From an uncultured Lacinutrix sp. (GTDB taxonomy: Bacteria > Bacteroidota > Bacteroidia > Flavobacteriales > Flavobacteriaceae), in assembly GCF_947500325.1 (NCBI RefSeq), contig NZ_CANMRQ010000013.1, forward strand, positions 1 to 64,000: a stretch of DNA of 64,000 nt, written 5' to 3'. Below are positions 26,061 to 35,363 of this stretch, piece after piece. Positions within the stretch are counted from its first letter, which is position 1. Every line of letters begins with the position of its first letter. The position numbers were made by a program, and so were the translations under genes. The notes below the pieces were generated by a model. It did no database searches, was not told where the DNA came from, and saw only the letters and a program-made list of their open reading frames with translations.

Positions 26061-27929
26061 TTATTTATTAATTTGAATTTTCTTGCTAAAAGTTCTAAAA
26101 TTAGATTTAAAACTTAATATATATAATCCAGAAGCTAATGATCTAGCATCAATTTTAGTTTTACCAAATGTTGAATTATCAAATGATCCTGAAAGTACTT
26201 GTCTTCCATTTAAATCTACCATATTATAATTCATAACCTCAGAATCTAATAATAATAGCTCCACATTTAAATCATCAACTACTGGGTTTGGATATAATTT
26301 AATATCTATATTCCCACTAATAGTTTCAGATTTCTCGTCAATAGATACTATTTGTGTATTATTTTTAATAGGATCTACTGTTACTTTAACATCATCAACA
26401 GCCATTTTTTCATCTACTCCTCCATTAATAATAGTTATAGCAACTCCTTCACTATCTAATGATGCACATAAATCATTATTAGTAATTGTATCTAGAATAT
26501 CTTGAGTTGTAGTAACTCCTAATGTAATTGTATTTATATCTAAAGTTGTTGGATCATAAACTAATAAATGTACTTTAAAACTATTTCCTGGCTGTACTAA
26601 TTCTAAAGACAATCCTGTAGCCATATATCTAATGACATTATTTTTAGATAACAATGTAGCATAACTATAGTTTTCAGGTAAAACAGTATCTGGACCGGGT
26701 ATAATTGTAACAACAGGATTATCAACTCCTGGAGCAATTAAAAACACCGTTTCATCTGTTATTGTGTTTCCTGCTGCAGCTTGACAAACTTCTTCTACTA
26801 CATCTTCTAATGTAAATGTAATAGTCTCGTCATCACATTTAGTTCCTCCACAATAATTACCGCTAAATAATGAACCTTGCACCTCAAAAGTTCCTGTTCC
26901 TAAAAACCATGCTGCATTTCCAGCTGGGAAAGTATAATCAATATAATTTTCTATAATGTTATATACCTCTCCAGTACCTAAGTTTGTTACTTTATATCCA
27001 AAGCTTTCAGAATTTCCAGAAACTAAACCATTAATATAAAAATCAGCTGGTAAATCATTAATATTATATGTTTCTCCATCTACAATTGTAATAGCATCTG
27101 TACCATTTGCAAATTGATATTCAGCTATTTCCCCACAAGTATCTTCAGTAATAGTAAATGTTATACATATATGGTCGCATTTAGTTCCTTGACAATTATT
27201 GTACTTAAAAATTTCAGAATAAAATTGAAAAGTTCCTGTTCCGAGGTTCCATGCTGCATTACCGCTTGGGTATGTATATGGCAATACATTTTCGCCATTA
27301 GTAAACACTTCTCCTGTATCTAAGTTTCTAACTCTATTAAATGCACTTTCTGTTAATCCAGAAACTTTTACATCTATATAAAAATTAGATGGTAATGATC
27401 CTAAATCATAGCTTCCTCCATTTACAATAGCAACTGTATCTGTACCATTAGAAAACTCTAACCCTTCAATTTGTCCACATGGCGGAGTATTAGTTAATGT
27501 AAAATCTACATATTCAAAATCGCAAGAAGAAGATTGACAATTATTATATTTATATATTTTAGAATATACTCTATACTTACCTGGTCCATAATTTAAAGCA
27601 CTTCCTCCATTAGGAAAAGTATATGGCAAATAATTTTCAAAAACCGTCACATATTGACCTGTATTTTTGTTTTTCACTGTAATACGAGCACTTTCTGAGT
27701 ATCCCGTCACTAGAACATCTATATAAAAATTAGAAGGCAGATCACTTATCGAATAAGTACCACCATCAACAATATCTACAGAAGAATTTCCATTAGAAAA
27801 TTGAAAGCCTGAAATATGCCCACAATCAGTTGTTGCATAAGATTGTATTGAAAAAATAAACGAAAATAAGACAGTTAGACTCGCTAATAATGTGGATTTT
27901 CGTGATGGGTAGAGTAATGTTGTTTTCAT
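26061..27929 (-). CDS. T9SS-sorted secreted protein with three tandem repeats
   Basis: A 622-residue secreted protein. A signal peptide ends near residue 32 (FIFSIQSYA). Three tandem modules of about 115 residues follow (roughly 36-150, 151-265, 266-385), each opening with CG.I..(F/Y)(Q/E)F(S/A)NG and containing DGGTY/DGETY, LP(S/A)(N/D)FYI, PYT(F/Y)P.G and a late N.C....CD pair, so each probably has its own disulfides. After a linker domain, the last 80 residues form a Por-type sorting domain (LYPNPVVDDLNVEL ... GLYILSF...KKIQINK), which sends the protein through the type IX secretion system and is removed at the surface. Function of the modules unknown. The promoter region holds no clear -7 box. 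Confidence 0.88.
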   Translation of the reverse strand: MKTTLLYPSRKSTLLASLTVLFSFIFSIQSYATTDCGHISGFQFSNGNSSVDIVDGGTYSISDLPSNFYIDVLVTGYSESARITVKNKNTGQYVTVFENYLPYTFPNGGSALNYGPGKYRVYSKIYKYNNCQSSSCDFEYVDFTLTNTPPCGQIEGLEFSNGTDTVAIVNGGSYDLGSLPSNFYIDVKVSGLTESAFNRVRNLDTGEVFTNGENVLPYTYPSGNAAWNLGTGTFQFYSEIFKYNNCQGTKCDHICITFTITEDTCGEIAEYQFANGTDAITIVDGETYNINDLPADFYINGLVSGNSESFGYKVTNLGTGEVYNIIENYIDYTFPAGNAAWFLGTGTFEVQGSLFSGNYCGGTKCDDETITFTLEDVVEEVCQAAAGNTITDETVFLIAPGVDNPVVTIIPGPDTVLPENYSYATLLSKNNVIRYMATGLSLELVQPGNSFKVHLLVYDPTTLDINTITLGVTTTQDILDTITNNDLCASLDSEGVAITIINGGVDEKMAVDDVKVTVDPIKNNTQIVSIDEKSETISGNIDIKLYPNPVVDDLNVELLLLDSEVMNYNMVDLNGRQVLSGSFDNSTFGKTKIDARSLASGLYILSFKSNFRTFSKKIQINK

Positions 27930-28168
27930 AATTTAGATTTAATTGATAATAACGCCGAAAACTAAAAAAACTATCAATCACGCTAAATTATATTAGTCTA
28001 TTTACGATAATATTCGTTTAAGTGGTTCTTTTTAAGGAAACAAAATAATGTAAGAAATTTCAATCGGAAAAATACTACCATTAAACGAATAAAAAAATAT
28101 AACTACCTAGAGTTATTGCTTTTAACACAAAAAAGATTATGAAGAAAAAAAACAATATTAACTTTAAA

Positions 28169-28750
28169 TTATATTAATAATTTAATATTTGCATAAGAAT
28201 TTTTAAGAGCTTTGGTTGCCTCTTCTTTATTTAACCAAGCTACTTTTGTAATACCTTCATTTTCTTGAGGAAATAGCTCTCCCTCAAAGTTGGTATTCAT
28301 TTCAAACCAATAAGTAATCTTTATTTTTAACTTATCATTCCTTTTAAAAATATGATATGTTGTTTCTAAAGGCTTATTTATTTTTAACCCGTTAACACCT
28401 GTCTCTTCCTCAACTTCTCTTATAGCGGTTTCTTCTATAGATTCCTTCCCTTCACTTTTCCCTTTTGGTAAATCCCATTTATTGTTTCTAAAAATAAACA
28501 AGACATCTCCTTTATTGTTAAAAACTTTTCCGCCTCCAGCAACAACATTTGGTAATTTAGCAAGAAACTTTTTTAGAATAGTATTAGGATTATGATGAAT
28601 AAGTCTTACAGATTCTATTTTTCGTTTAGATATTGTTTTTATAATTGTATCAATAGAAACATCTTTTAATAAAAAGTTTTTAAAATTTGTTTCCTTTTCA
28701 ACTTTAGTAGTTAAAATTATAGGTTTATCATTAACAAAAATGTAGTGCAT
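28169..28750 (-). CDS. NUDIX hydrolase
   Basis: A 193-residue protein with a full Nudix box GKSEGKESIEETAIREVEEETGV near residues 97-119 (G-x5-E-x7-REVxEExGV), which coordinates the divalent metal used to cleave a nucleoside-diphosphate linked to another group. An N-terminal extension of about 70 residues (FNKFLLKDVSIDTIIKTISKRK-like) is not part of the box. Substrate unknown. It is divergent from pyrE, 133 nt away. Cytoplasmic. Confidence 0.88.
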   Translation of the reverse strand: MHYIFVNDKPIILTTKVEKETNFKNFLLKDVSIDTIIKTISKRKIESVRLIHHNPNTILKKFLAKLPNVVAGGGKVFNNKGDVLFIFRNNKWDLPKGKSEGKESIEETAIREVEEETGVNGLKINKPLETTYHIFKRNDKLKIKITYWFEMNTNFEGELFPQENEGITKVAWLNKEEATKALKNSYANIKLLI

Positions 28751-28870
28751 GGTTAGATATTACAAACGTTTTAGGTTGTCGTAAAAATATCATTTTTTAA
28801 TTTAGAAAAAAGCATCTTAAAAAAAATAATTTTTCATTCATGAAGTATCATTCTAAAATTAAATATTCCT

Positions 28871-28878
28871 TATTTTTG
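28871..28878 (+). promoter_or_regulatory. -7 box of pyrE, consistent with a leaderless mRNA
   Basis: TAttTTTG lies 5 nt before the pyrE ATG. Bacteroidota transcripts usually start a few nucleotides after this box, so the mRNA would begin at or next to the start codon. No Shine-Dalgarno-like sequence is present, and the protein clearly begins at this ATG by homology. Confidence 0.6.
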
Positions 28879-28883
28879 CAACT

Positions 28884-29528
28884 ATGATAATTGACAAATT
28901 CGCCGCAAGGCAAGCTGCAAAAGTGTTATTACAAATAAACGCTATTAAACTACAACCTAACGATCCTTTCACATGGGCATCTGGATGGAAATCACCTATC
29001 TATTGTGATAATCGTATTATTCTATCATTTCCTCCTATTAGAAATTACATTAGAGAAGAAATAGGTAAATTTATTGAACAACATTACGGTAAACCAGATG
29101 CAATAGCTGGTGTGGCAACAGGAGCCATTGGTATTGGCATGTTAGTCGCTGAATATTTAGGGTTACCTTTTATATATGTTAGACCAGAGGCAAAAGGTCA
29201 TGGTAGACAAAATCAAATTGAAGGATTTATAGAAAGCGGACAAAATGTTGTTGTTGTTGAAGATCTAATTAGCACAGGAAAGAGCAGTTTAAATGCTGTT
29301 CGTGCTTTAAAAAATGCAAACGTAAATGTAAAAGGTATGGTTGCTATATTTACTTATGGATTTGACATTGCTAAAGAGAACTTTGAAAATGAAAATACAC
29401 AACTTCATACGCTTAGTAATTATGAAAATTTACTTGTTGAAGCTGCAGAAACAAATTATATAACAGAAGAGCAATTACAAACATTATCAAATTGGAATGC
29501 CAATCCTAGTGAATGGAACGCAAATTGA
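28884..29528 (+). CDS. pyrE: Orotate phosphoribosyltransferase
   Basis: A 214-residue enzyme that makes orotidine 5'-phosphate from orotate and PRPP in pyrimidine synthesis. Signatures: FTWASGWKSPIYCDNRIILS near 31-50, the substrate loop YVRPEAKGHGRQNQIEG with Lys, and the PRPP-binding VVVVEDLISTGKSSLNAV near 123-140. Length is typical. A -7 box stands only 5 nt upstream. It is followed by the SRPBCC gene, 87 nt on. Confidence 0.95.
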   Translation: MIIDKFAARQAAKVLLQINAIKLQPNDPFTWASGWKSPIYCDNRIILSFPPIRNYIREEIGKFIEQHYGKPDAIAGVATGAIGIGMLVAEYLGLPFIYVRPEAKGHGRQNQIEGFIESGQNVVVVEDLISTGKSSLNAVRALKNANVNVKGMVAIFTYGFDIAKENFENENTQLHTLSNYENLLVEAAETNYITEEQLQTLSNWNANPSEWNAN

Positions 29529-29615
29529 TATACACTAATTAGAACTTGTTTCTTAAAAAAGGATTAACCAAATTTTTAAGAATACTACTTTTTAATAAAA
29601 ACATAATACAATAAG

Positions 29616-30011
29616 ATGAAATTAGAATCCCAAAAAGTTACCATACAAAAATCTGCTCAAGACACTTTTAACTTTTTAACTGATGTTAAAAATTTCGAAA
29701 GTTTAATGCCTGAAAACATAAGTAAATTTGAAGTTTTAGATGAAGATAAATTTTTATTTGCATTAAAAGGCATGCCAGAAATTATTTTAAAAAAGAAAGA
29801 AGCTATAAAGCCAAATAAAATAGTTTTAGGTGCAGCTGGTGGTAAAATAGATTTTGCATTAGTTGGAAACATAGCGGCGATTGATGATAATACTAGTGAA
29901 GTACAATTACTTTTTGAAGGAGAATTTAATGCTATGATGGCTATGATGATAAAAGGCCCTATTAGTAAGTTTATAGACACTTTAGCCTCTAATATGCAAA
30001 GAGCTGTTTAA
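29616..30011 (+). CDS. SRPBCC-family small protein
   Basis: A 131-residue protein with the helix-grip (START/CoxG-like) pattern: ESQKVTIQKSAQDTFNFLTDVKNFESLMP followed by alternating strands and the closing helix PISKFIDTLASNMQRAV. The fold binds hydrophobic ligands or acts as a lipid or cofactor carrier; no specific role can be read. Its stop overlaps the 3' end of the convergent birA gene by 4 nt. Confidence 0.75.
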   Translation: MKLESQKVTIQKSAQDTFNFLTDVKNFESLMPENISKFEVLDEDKFLFALKGMPEIILKKKEAIKPNKIVLGAAGGKIDFALVGNIAAIDDNTSEVQLLFEGEFNAMMAMMIKGPISKFIDTLASNMQRAV

Positions 30012-30739
30012 TATAATAAAGTGATTTGATTTAGAGAAAATTCCTCTAAAATCTCATCCTCCAATAACACTATTAAATTTCCTGTTTTAGAAATACCTTT
30101 TATAAAACCTGAAAATAATTGACCTTCAATATTTTTAAATGTTGAAGGTTTATTTTTTCTAAACAAATTAGAAAGATATTCTTTTCGTATGGTTTCTATT
30201 TTGCCTGTTTCTAAAATTAAAAAATACGCTTTAAGGTGATCTATAAATTTTTGAAGCACCTCATCTAAATCAAAATTATTCCCTAATAAACTTTTCATTG
30301 ATGTAGCTCTAGGCAAATTATCAAATGTTGTTTGATTTACATTTAACCCTACTCCAATAATAGATGACACAATTTGATTTTGATTTATGACATTTTCAAT
30401 CAAAATACCGCCAATTTTTTTATCTGCTGACAAAATGTCGTTTGGCCATTTAACACTTAATCTAGGTATATTAAAAGCGTTTAAGGTTTTCTTTAATGCT
30501 AACGCAGTAACCATACTTAAGCAAAACTGATTTTCAAAAGATAGAAACGTAATGCTCTTAAACACACTAAAAGTAAGGTTTTGCCCTCTTTCTACACTCC
30601 AAATTTTCCCCATTTGTCCTTTACCATGAGTTTGATGTTTTGCTACAACAACTGTAAAATCTTCAATAACATCTGCACTACTAATTTCTTTAAGAAAAGT
30701 ATTTGTAGAATCGATGGCATCAAGTTTGATTATACGCAT
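30008..30739 (-). CDS. birA: Biotin--[acetyl-CoA carboxylase] ligase
   Basis: A 243-residue enzyme that activates biotin with ATP and attaches it to biotin carboxyl carrier protein. It has the catalytic domain IIKLDAIDSTNTFLKE, the biotinyl-AMP loop AKHQTHGKGQMGKIWSVE (replacing GRGRxGR), LSVKWPNDILSADKKIGGILIEN, and a C-terminal SH3-like segment. The N-terminal repressor HTH of E. coli BirA is absent, as usual in monofunctional ligases. Divergent from rsfS. Confidence 0.93.
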   Translation of the reverse strand: MRIIKLDAIDSTNTFLKEISSADVIEDFTVVVAKHQTHGKGQMGKIWSVERGQNLTFSVFKSITFLSFENQFCLSMVTALALKKTLNAFNIPRLSVKWPNDILSADKKIGGILIENVINQNQIVSSIIGVGLNVNQTTFDNLPRATSMKSLLGNNFDLDEVLQKFIDHLKAYFLILETGKIETIRKEYLSNLFRKNKPSTFKNIEGQLFSGFIKGISKTGNLIVLLEDEILEEFSLNQITLLY

Positions 30740-30817
30740 ATAAATTGGTTATCTTCGTATTGTTATTTATTATAATAATCTTATCCTTTTTTTAAAGTAT
30801 AAAGAACCAAAAAATAA

Positions 30818-30825
30818 TAACTTTG
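30818..30825 (+). promoter_or_regulatory. -7 box of the rsfS-ftsH transcript
   Basis: TAacTTTG fits TAnnTTTG and lies 19 nt before the rsfS ATG. Confidence 0.55.
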
Positions 30826-30844
30826 CACAAATTAAATCTAATTA

Positions 30845-31216
30845 ATGGTTAAAACACAAGCTAATGCTGATGCACTAATAACTACAATTATTAGCGGCAT
30901 AGAAGATGTAAAAGGAAAAGACATAAATATTCTTGATCTTAGAGAAATTGAAAATACAGTTTGCGATTACTTTATTATTTGTGAAGGAACTTCTAACACG
31001 CAAGTAAATGCAATTGTTAATGCCATACAAAAAAAAGTAAGTAAAGAATTAAAGGATAAACCTTGGCACATTGAAGGCGAAGATAATGCCGAATGGGTTT
31101 TAATGGACTATGTAAACGTTGTTGTACACGTATTTCAAAAACATATTCGTGAGTATTATGATATAGAAAGTCTTTGGGGTGATGCCAAAACAACAGTTAT
31201 TGAATCAAAATTTTAA
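30845..31216 (+). CDS. rsfS: Ribosome silencing factor RsfS
   Basis: A 123-residue protein that binds the large ribosomal subunit (L14) and prevents subunit joining when nutrients run low. Family blocks IVNAIQKKVSKELKDKPWHIEGEDNAEWVLMDYVNVVVHVFQ (in parts, residues 58-99) and REYYDIESLWGDA are intact. Length is typical. It lies 9 nt upstream of ftsH, so the two probably share a transcript. Confidence 0.94.
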   Translation: MVKTQANADALITTIISGIEDVKGKDINILDLREIENTVCDYFIICEGTSNTQVNAIVNAIQKKVSKELKDKPWHIEGEDNAEWVLMDYVNVVVHVFQKHIREYYDIESLWGDAKTTVIESKF

Positions 31217-31225
31217 ATCCATTTC

Positions 31226-33172
31226 ATGGCAGAAAATAAAAAGAAAGAAACTCCAAAAAAACCTAAGTTTAATACGTCTTGGTTATATGGAGGTATCGTT
31301 GCAGCACTTTTAGCTGTTCTCATTTTTGGAAACAATGATGCAGGTGATGCAAATAAAATAAATACGACACAATTTTTTAATTACCTCGAACAAGGTGACA
31401 TTAAAACATTTGATGTTATAACCAATACTAAACGGGTTAAAATTTATTTAACTAAAGAAGCTGAAGAGAAAGCTGAACATAAAAAATCTGTTCAAAAATC
31501 AATTTCTTTTATAGGTTCTAAAGTTCCAAATTATAATTACGAGTACGGAAATGATAAAATCTTTGAAGATGAATTTAGAAAAGTCATTAGAGAAAACAAG
31601 CTTACTGTAGAATACGAATTTGATAGAGAAAGCAGTCAACTAAGTGACCTGCTTTTTAGCCTATTACCTTTCGTATTATTAATTGGAGTTTGGATTTTTA
31701 TTATGAGACGTATGTCTGGCGGTGCTGGCGGCGGCGGCGGCGGTCAGATTTTCAACATTGGAAAATCTAAAGCAAAGCTTTTTGATCAAAACACAGAGGT
31801 TAAAACAACATTTAAAGATGTAGCTGGATTAGAAGGCGCTAAAGAAGAAGTGCAAGAAATTGTAGATTTCCTTAAAAATCCAGAAAAGTATACCTCTTTA
31901 GGAGGTAAAATTCCTAAAGGAGCTCTTTTAGTTGGACCTCCAGGAACAGGAAAAACATTACTTGCAAAAGCCGTAGCTGGTGAAGCTAAAGTACCTTTCT
32001 TTTCTTTATCTGGTTCAGATTTTGTAGAAATGTTTGTAGGTGTTGGAGCTTCAAGAGTTAGAGATCTATTTAAACAAGCTAAAGAGAAATCTCCAGCTAT
32101 TATATTTATTGATGAAATTGATGCTATTGGTAGAGCAAGAGGTAAAAATGCTATGTCTGGGAGTAATGACGAGCGTGAAAACACATTAAACCAATTATTA
32201 ACAGAAATGGATGGTTTTGGCACAAATACAAATGTTATTGTATTAGCTGCAACTAACAGAGCCGATATATTAGACAAAGCCTTAATGCGTGCTGGTCGTT
32301 TTGACAGGCAAATCTATGTAGATTTACCTAACTTAACAGAAAGACGCGCTATTTTTGAAGTCCATCTTAGACCACTTAAAAAAGTACAAGGTTTAGACAT
32401 TGACTTTTTAGCTAAACAAACGCCAGGATTTTCTGGAGCAGATATAGCAAATCTATGTAACGAAGCAGCACTAATTGCAGCTAGAACCAATAAGAAAGCT
32501 GTTGAAAAACAAGATTTCTTAGATGCAGTAGATCGTATTGTTGGAGGACTTGAAAAAAGAAGTAATTTATTCTCTGTAGAAGAAAAAAGAACTATTGCTT
32601 ATCACGAAGCAGGTCATGCTACTGTAAGTTGGTTTTTAGAACATGCAGATCCTTTAGTAAAGGTGACAATTGTACCACGTGGAAGATCACTTGGAGCAGC
32701 TTGGTATTTACCACAAGAAGCATATATAACTAGAACAAGTAAGTTTTTAGATGAAATTTGTGTAACTATGGGTGGACGTGCTGCCGAAAAAATAGTCTTT
32801 GATCAAATTTCTACAGGCGCACTTAGTGATTTAGAAAGCGTAACTAAAAAAGCGAAAGCTATGGTTATGATATATGGATTAAATGAAAAAGTTGGTAATG
32901 TAACATTTTATGATCCGGCTGGAGAAAATGGTTTTGTAAAACCATATAGTGAAAAAACCGCAGAGCTTATTGACAATGAAATTAAAAACATTGTAGAAAC
33001 CCAATATCAACGCGCTTTAGATTTATTAGCATCTAAACGTGATGTCATGGATAAATTAGCACAAAGATTAATTGAAAGAGAAGTGATATTTAAAGATGAT
33101 TTAGAAGAGATTTTAGGAAAGCGTCCTTTTGCAGACATTAAACCTAATGTTAAATCTGAGGAAGAAGAATAG
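31226..33172 (+). CDS. ftsH: ATP-dependent zinc metalloprotease FtsH
   Basis: A 648-residue membrane-bound AAA+ protease that degrades misfolded and regulatory membrane proteins. Two membrane helices (about residues 16-34 and 140-160) flank a periplasmic domain; a Gly-rich linker (GGAGGGGGGQ, near 165-175) precedes the AAA module, with Walker A GPPGTGKT near 237, Walker B IIFIDEIDAIG, the SRH region NRADILDKALMRAGRFDR, and the zinc site HEAGH at 460-464. The linker is encoded by a GC-rich run at about 31718-31745, unusual in this AT-rich DNA. Ends at a strong terminator. Confidence 0.97.
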   Translation: MAENKKKETPKKPKFNTSWLYGGIVAALLAVLIFGNNDAGDANKINTTQFFNYLEQGDIKTFDVITNTKRVKIYLTKEAEEKAEHKKSVQKSISFIGSKVPNYNYEYGNDKIFEDEFRKVIRENKLTVEYEFDRESSQLSDLLFSLLPFVLLIGVWIFIMRRMSGGAGGGGGGQIFNIGKSKAKLFDQNTEVKTTFKDVAGLEGAKEEVQEIVDFLKNPEKYTSLGGKIPKGALLVGPPGTGKTLLAKAVAGEAKVPFFSLSGSDFVEMFVGVGASRVRDLFKQAKEKSPAIIFIDEIDAIGRARGKNAMSGSNDERENTLNQLLTEMDGFGTNTNVIVLAATNRADILDKALMRAGRFDRQIYVDLPNLTERRAIFEVHLRPLKKVQGLDIDFLAKQTPGFSGADIANLCNEAALIAARTNKKAVEKQDFLDAVDRIVGGLEKRSNLFSVEEKRTIAYHEAGHATVSWFLEHADPLVKVTIVPRGRSLGAAWYLPQEAYITRTSKFLDEICVTMGGRAAEKIVFDQISTGALSDLESVTKKAKAMVMIYGLNEKVGNVTFYDPAGENGFVKPYSEKTAELIDNEIKNIVETQYQRALDLLASKRDVMDKLAQRLIEREVIFKDDLEEILGKRPFADIKPNVKSEEEE

Positions 33173-33196
33173 CACATAAAAAACTTAAATAAATCT

Positions 33197-33237
33197 AAAA
33201 ATCTCAAATTAACAGTATTGTTCGTTTGAGATTTTTT
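33197..33237 (+). terminator. Rho-independent terminator of ftsH
   Basis: AAAAATCTCAAA (33197-33208) pairs with TTTGAGATTTTT (33225-33236), a 12-bp stem with a 16-nt loop, ending in a T run just downstream of the ftsH stop. Confidence 0.85.
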
Positions 33238-33284
33238 ATATTTACGAAATATCCCTATGTGTTTTGATAATAGCAACAATGTAA

Positions 33285-33893
33285 ATGAGCATATTTAGAA
33301 ACATCTTTCGTTCTAAATCTAATAAAGAGAAAGAAGAAATAAAAAACGATGAAAGAGGTAAATACATGCCTCAGGTTAAACTACCAATAGATGAAAGTTT
33401 TACAATAAACTTTAAATCTAATGGTGGCAAGTTCTTGTACAGTGAAAATTTAGATGAGGTTTATGAAAATCTAAATGCAATTATAAAAGAAAATAAATGG
33501 GAAGAACAACCAGTATATTTTTATGATAAAAACCTAAAAGATCGTTTTAAAAATGCTACGCTAACGTTTGCAGATTATCCCAAAGATGCTACTTTCTTTT
33601 TTACAACATGCGAAAACTTAATTGCAGATGATGGCTCTTTATTAATTTCATCCAACCAAATTGCAGAAAAAAAGCTACCTGAATTCCCTAATAATTTTAT
33701 CGTTTTTGCTACTACAAGTCAGATTGTAACTAATATTGGCGAAGGTTTACGCCAAATAAAAACTAAAAACAAACAAAAACTCCCTACTAATATCACTACC
33801 ATTAAACATTTTAAAAACGTTGAGGAAAAAGACTTTTTAAGCTATGGTAGTGCTTCAAAAAACTTATATTTGTTGCTTTTAGAAGACCTATAA
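33285..33893 (+). CDS. LUD-domain protein (LutC/YkgG-like)
   Basis: A 202-residue protein with the lactate-utilisation domain pattern: AFFFTTCENLIADDGSLLISSNQIAEKKLPEFPNN (in parts), then FIVFATTSQIVTNIGEGLRQIK. In other bacteria such proteins belong to L-lactate oxidation complexes, but lutA and lutB are absent here. The N-terminal 25 residues are highly charged (SKSNKEKEEIKNDERG). In many flavobacteria I remember this gene in the same place between ftsH and cdsA. Cytoplasmic; 3 nt from cdsA. Confidence 0.75.
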   Translation: MSIFRNIFRSKSNKEKEEIKNDERGKYMPQVKLPIDESFTINFKSNGGKFLYSENLDEVYENLNAIIKENKWEEQPVYFYDKNLKDRFKNATLTFADYPKDATFFFTTCENLIADDGSLLISSNQIAEKKLPEFPNNFIVFATTSQIVTNIGEGLRQIKTKNKQKLPTNITTIKHFKNVEEKDFLSYGSASKNLYLLLLEDL

Positions 33894-33896
33894 GCA

Positions 33897-34718
33897 ATGA
33901 AAGAAACTTTAACTAGATCACTATCTGGATTACTTTATGTAACACTTTTAGTAGGCTCTCTTTTTTTTCAACATGCACTTATTATTGTATTTTTTATATT
34001 CGGATTGCTTTGTTTAGCCGAGTTTAAAAAACTAATTCAACTTAAAAGTGTAGTTCCATATATTATATTTACTGTAATTTATATCATATTTGGCTATTGG
34101 AGGTTATTCATGAACTCATCAATGGGTATCGATGAGGCTACGCAAATACTTATGGTTATTTCCATTTTTGTACACTTATTACTAGTCAAGGATTTATTTT
34201 CTGAAAAGGTAATTCCAATGTTTGAATCAAAACGTTATATATTAACTACTTTTTATATTTCTAGTGCTTTCATTTTCTTAATATTAATTCCATATTATAA
34301 AAATGAATATTCACCTAAATTACTTTTAGGTTCCTTTATTATTGTATGGGTTAATGATACTTTTGCTTATTTAGTAGGTAAAAACTTTGGTAAACAAAAG
34401 TTGTTTCCAAGTATTTCACCTAAGAAAACAGTTGAGGGTTTTCTTGGAGGTTTACTTTTTGCATGTATTGCTAGTTATTTTATTTTCACTTATACCGAAA
34501 CATTGACATTTAATAACTGGTTAATTTTAAGTGTCATAATAAGTTTCATAGGTACCATAGGTGATTTAATTGAATCGAAATTTAAACGTCAAGCAGGCGT
34601 AAAAGATAGCGGTGTAATTATGCCTGGTCATGGCGGTTTGTTAGACCGCTTTGATAGTGTTATTTTTGCAGCACCATTTATTTATTTATTCTTAAGAATT
34701 TTACAGTATGTTTCATAA
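33897..34718 (+). CDS. cdsA: Phosphatidate cytidylyltransferase
   Basis: A 273-residue multi-pass membrane enzyme that makes CDP-diacylglycerol from phosphatidic acid and CTP. About seven or eight membrane segments; the CDS signature is complete near the C-terminus, SKFKRQAGVKDSG...MPGHGGLLDRFDS. Length is typical. It overlaps psd by 11 nt, and the pair puts two successive phospholipid steps in one transcript. Confidence 0.95.
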   Translation: MKETLTRSLSGLLYVTLLVGSLFFQHALIIVFFIFGLLCLAEFKKLIQLKSVVPYIIFTVIYIIFGYWRLFMNSSMGIDEATQILMVISIFVHLLLVKDLFSEKVIPMFESKRYILTTFYISSAFIFLILIPYYKNEYSPKLLLGSFIIVWVNDTFAYLVGKNFGKQKLFPSISPKKTVEGFLGGLLFACIASYFIFTYTETLTFNNWLILSVIISFIGTIGDLIESKFKRQAGVKDSGVIMPGHGGLLDRFDSVIFAAPFIYLFLRILQYVS

Positions 34719-35358
34719 AGAAGGACATAAAATTATTTTAATCACTTTTATTATTGTTATCGGCCTATTTATGGTTGTAGACCGCTTTGTAAGTATTAAT
34801 TGGTTACAATACCTTTTATTTGCTACACTTGCTGTTTTCTTATATCTAATACTTCAGTTTTTTAGAAACCCGAAACGTAATACAAATGCGGATGATAAGA
34901 CTGTGGTTTCTCCTGTAGATGGGAAAGTTGTGGTTATAGAGGAAGTTTTTGAACCAGAGTTTTTTAAAGAAAAACGATTACAGGTTAGTGTATTTATGTC
35001 TCCATTAAATGTGCATGTAACACGTTATCCTATTGCTGGCAAAGTAGAATACAGTAAATATCATCCTGGAAAATACCTTGTTGCTTGGCATCCAAAAGCT
35101 AGTGAAGAAAATGAACGCACAACTGTTGTTGTAGAGAACAAAAGCTACGGTAAAGTATTATATCGTCAAATTGCTGGAGCTTTAGCTAAGCGAATAGTAA
35201 ATTACGCTAAAGCGGGACAAGATGTTACTCAAGGTAGTGACTCTGGATTTATAAAATTTGGTTCAAGAGTAGATTTATTTTTACCTTTAGATACCAACAT
35301 TAAAGTAGAATTAAACCAAAAAGTTCGTGGTGGTGAAAGTATCATTGCCGAAATGTAA
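34708..35358 (+). CDS. psd: Phosphatidylserine decarboxylase (short form)
   Basis: A 216-residue proenzyme that decarboxylates phosphatidylserine to phosphatidylethanolamine. An N-terminal membrane segment pair precedes SPVDGKVVVIEEV and VFMSPLNVHVTRYPIAG; the self-cleavage site is the Gly-Ser in FGSRVDLFLP near residue 184, giving the pyruvoyl cofactor on the small chain. Length fits the short Psd class. Starts inside the cdsA end and is followed 5 nt later by an acyl-CoA-binding protein gene. Confidence 0.95.
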   Translation: MFHKEGHKIILITFIIVIGLFMVVDRFVSINWLQYLLFATLAVFLYLILQFFRNPKRNTNADDKTVVSPVDGKVVVIEEVFEPEFFKEKRLQVSVFMSPLNVHVTRYPIAGKVEYSKYHPGKYLVAWHPKASEENERTTVVVENKSYGKVLYRQIAGALAKRIVNYAKAGQDVTQGSDSGFIKFGSRVDLFLPLDTNIKVELNQKVRGGESIIAEM

Positions 35359-35363
35359 TAGAC

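Noticed and set aside
31718-31745. GC-rich run in ftsH as a foreign insertion
   Set aside because: It codes for the Gly-rich linker known between the membrane part and the AAA module of many FtsH proteins, in frame.
31786-32277. Minus-strand frame inside ftsH
   Set aside because: It lies opposite the AAA module of FtsH, whose motifs are intact; composition is that of an antisense frame.
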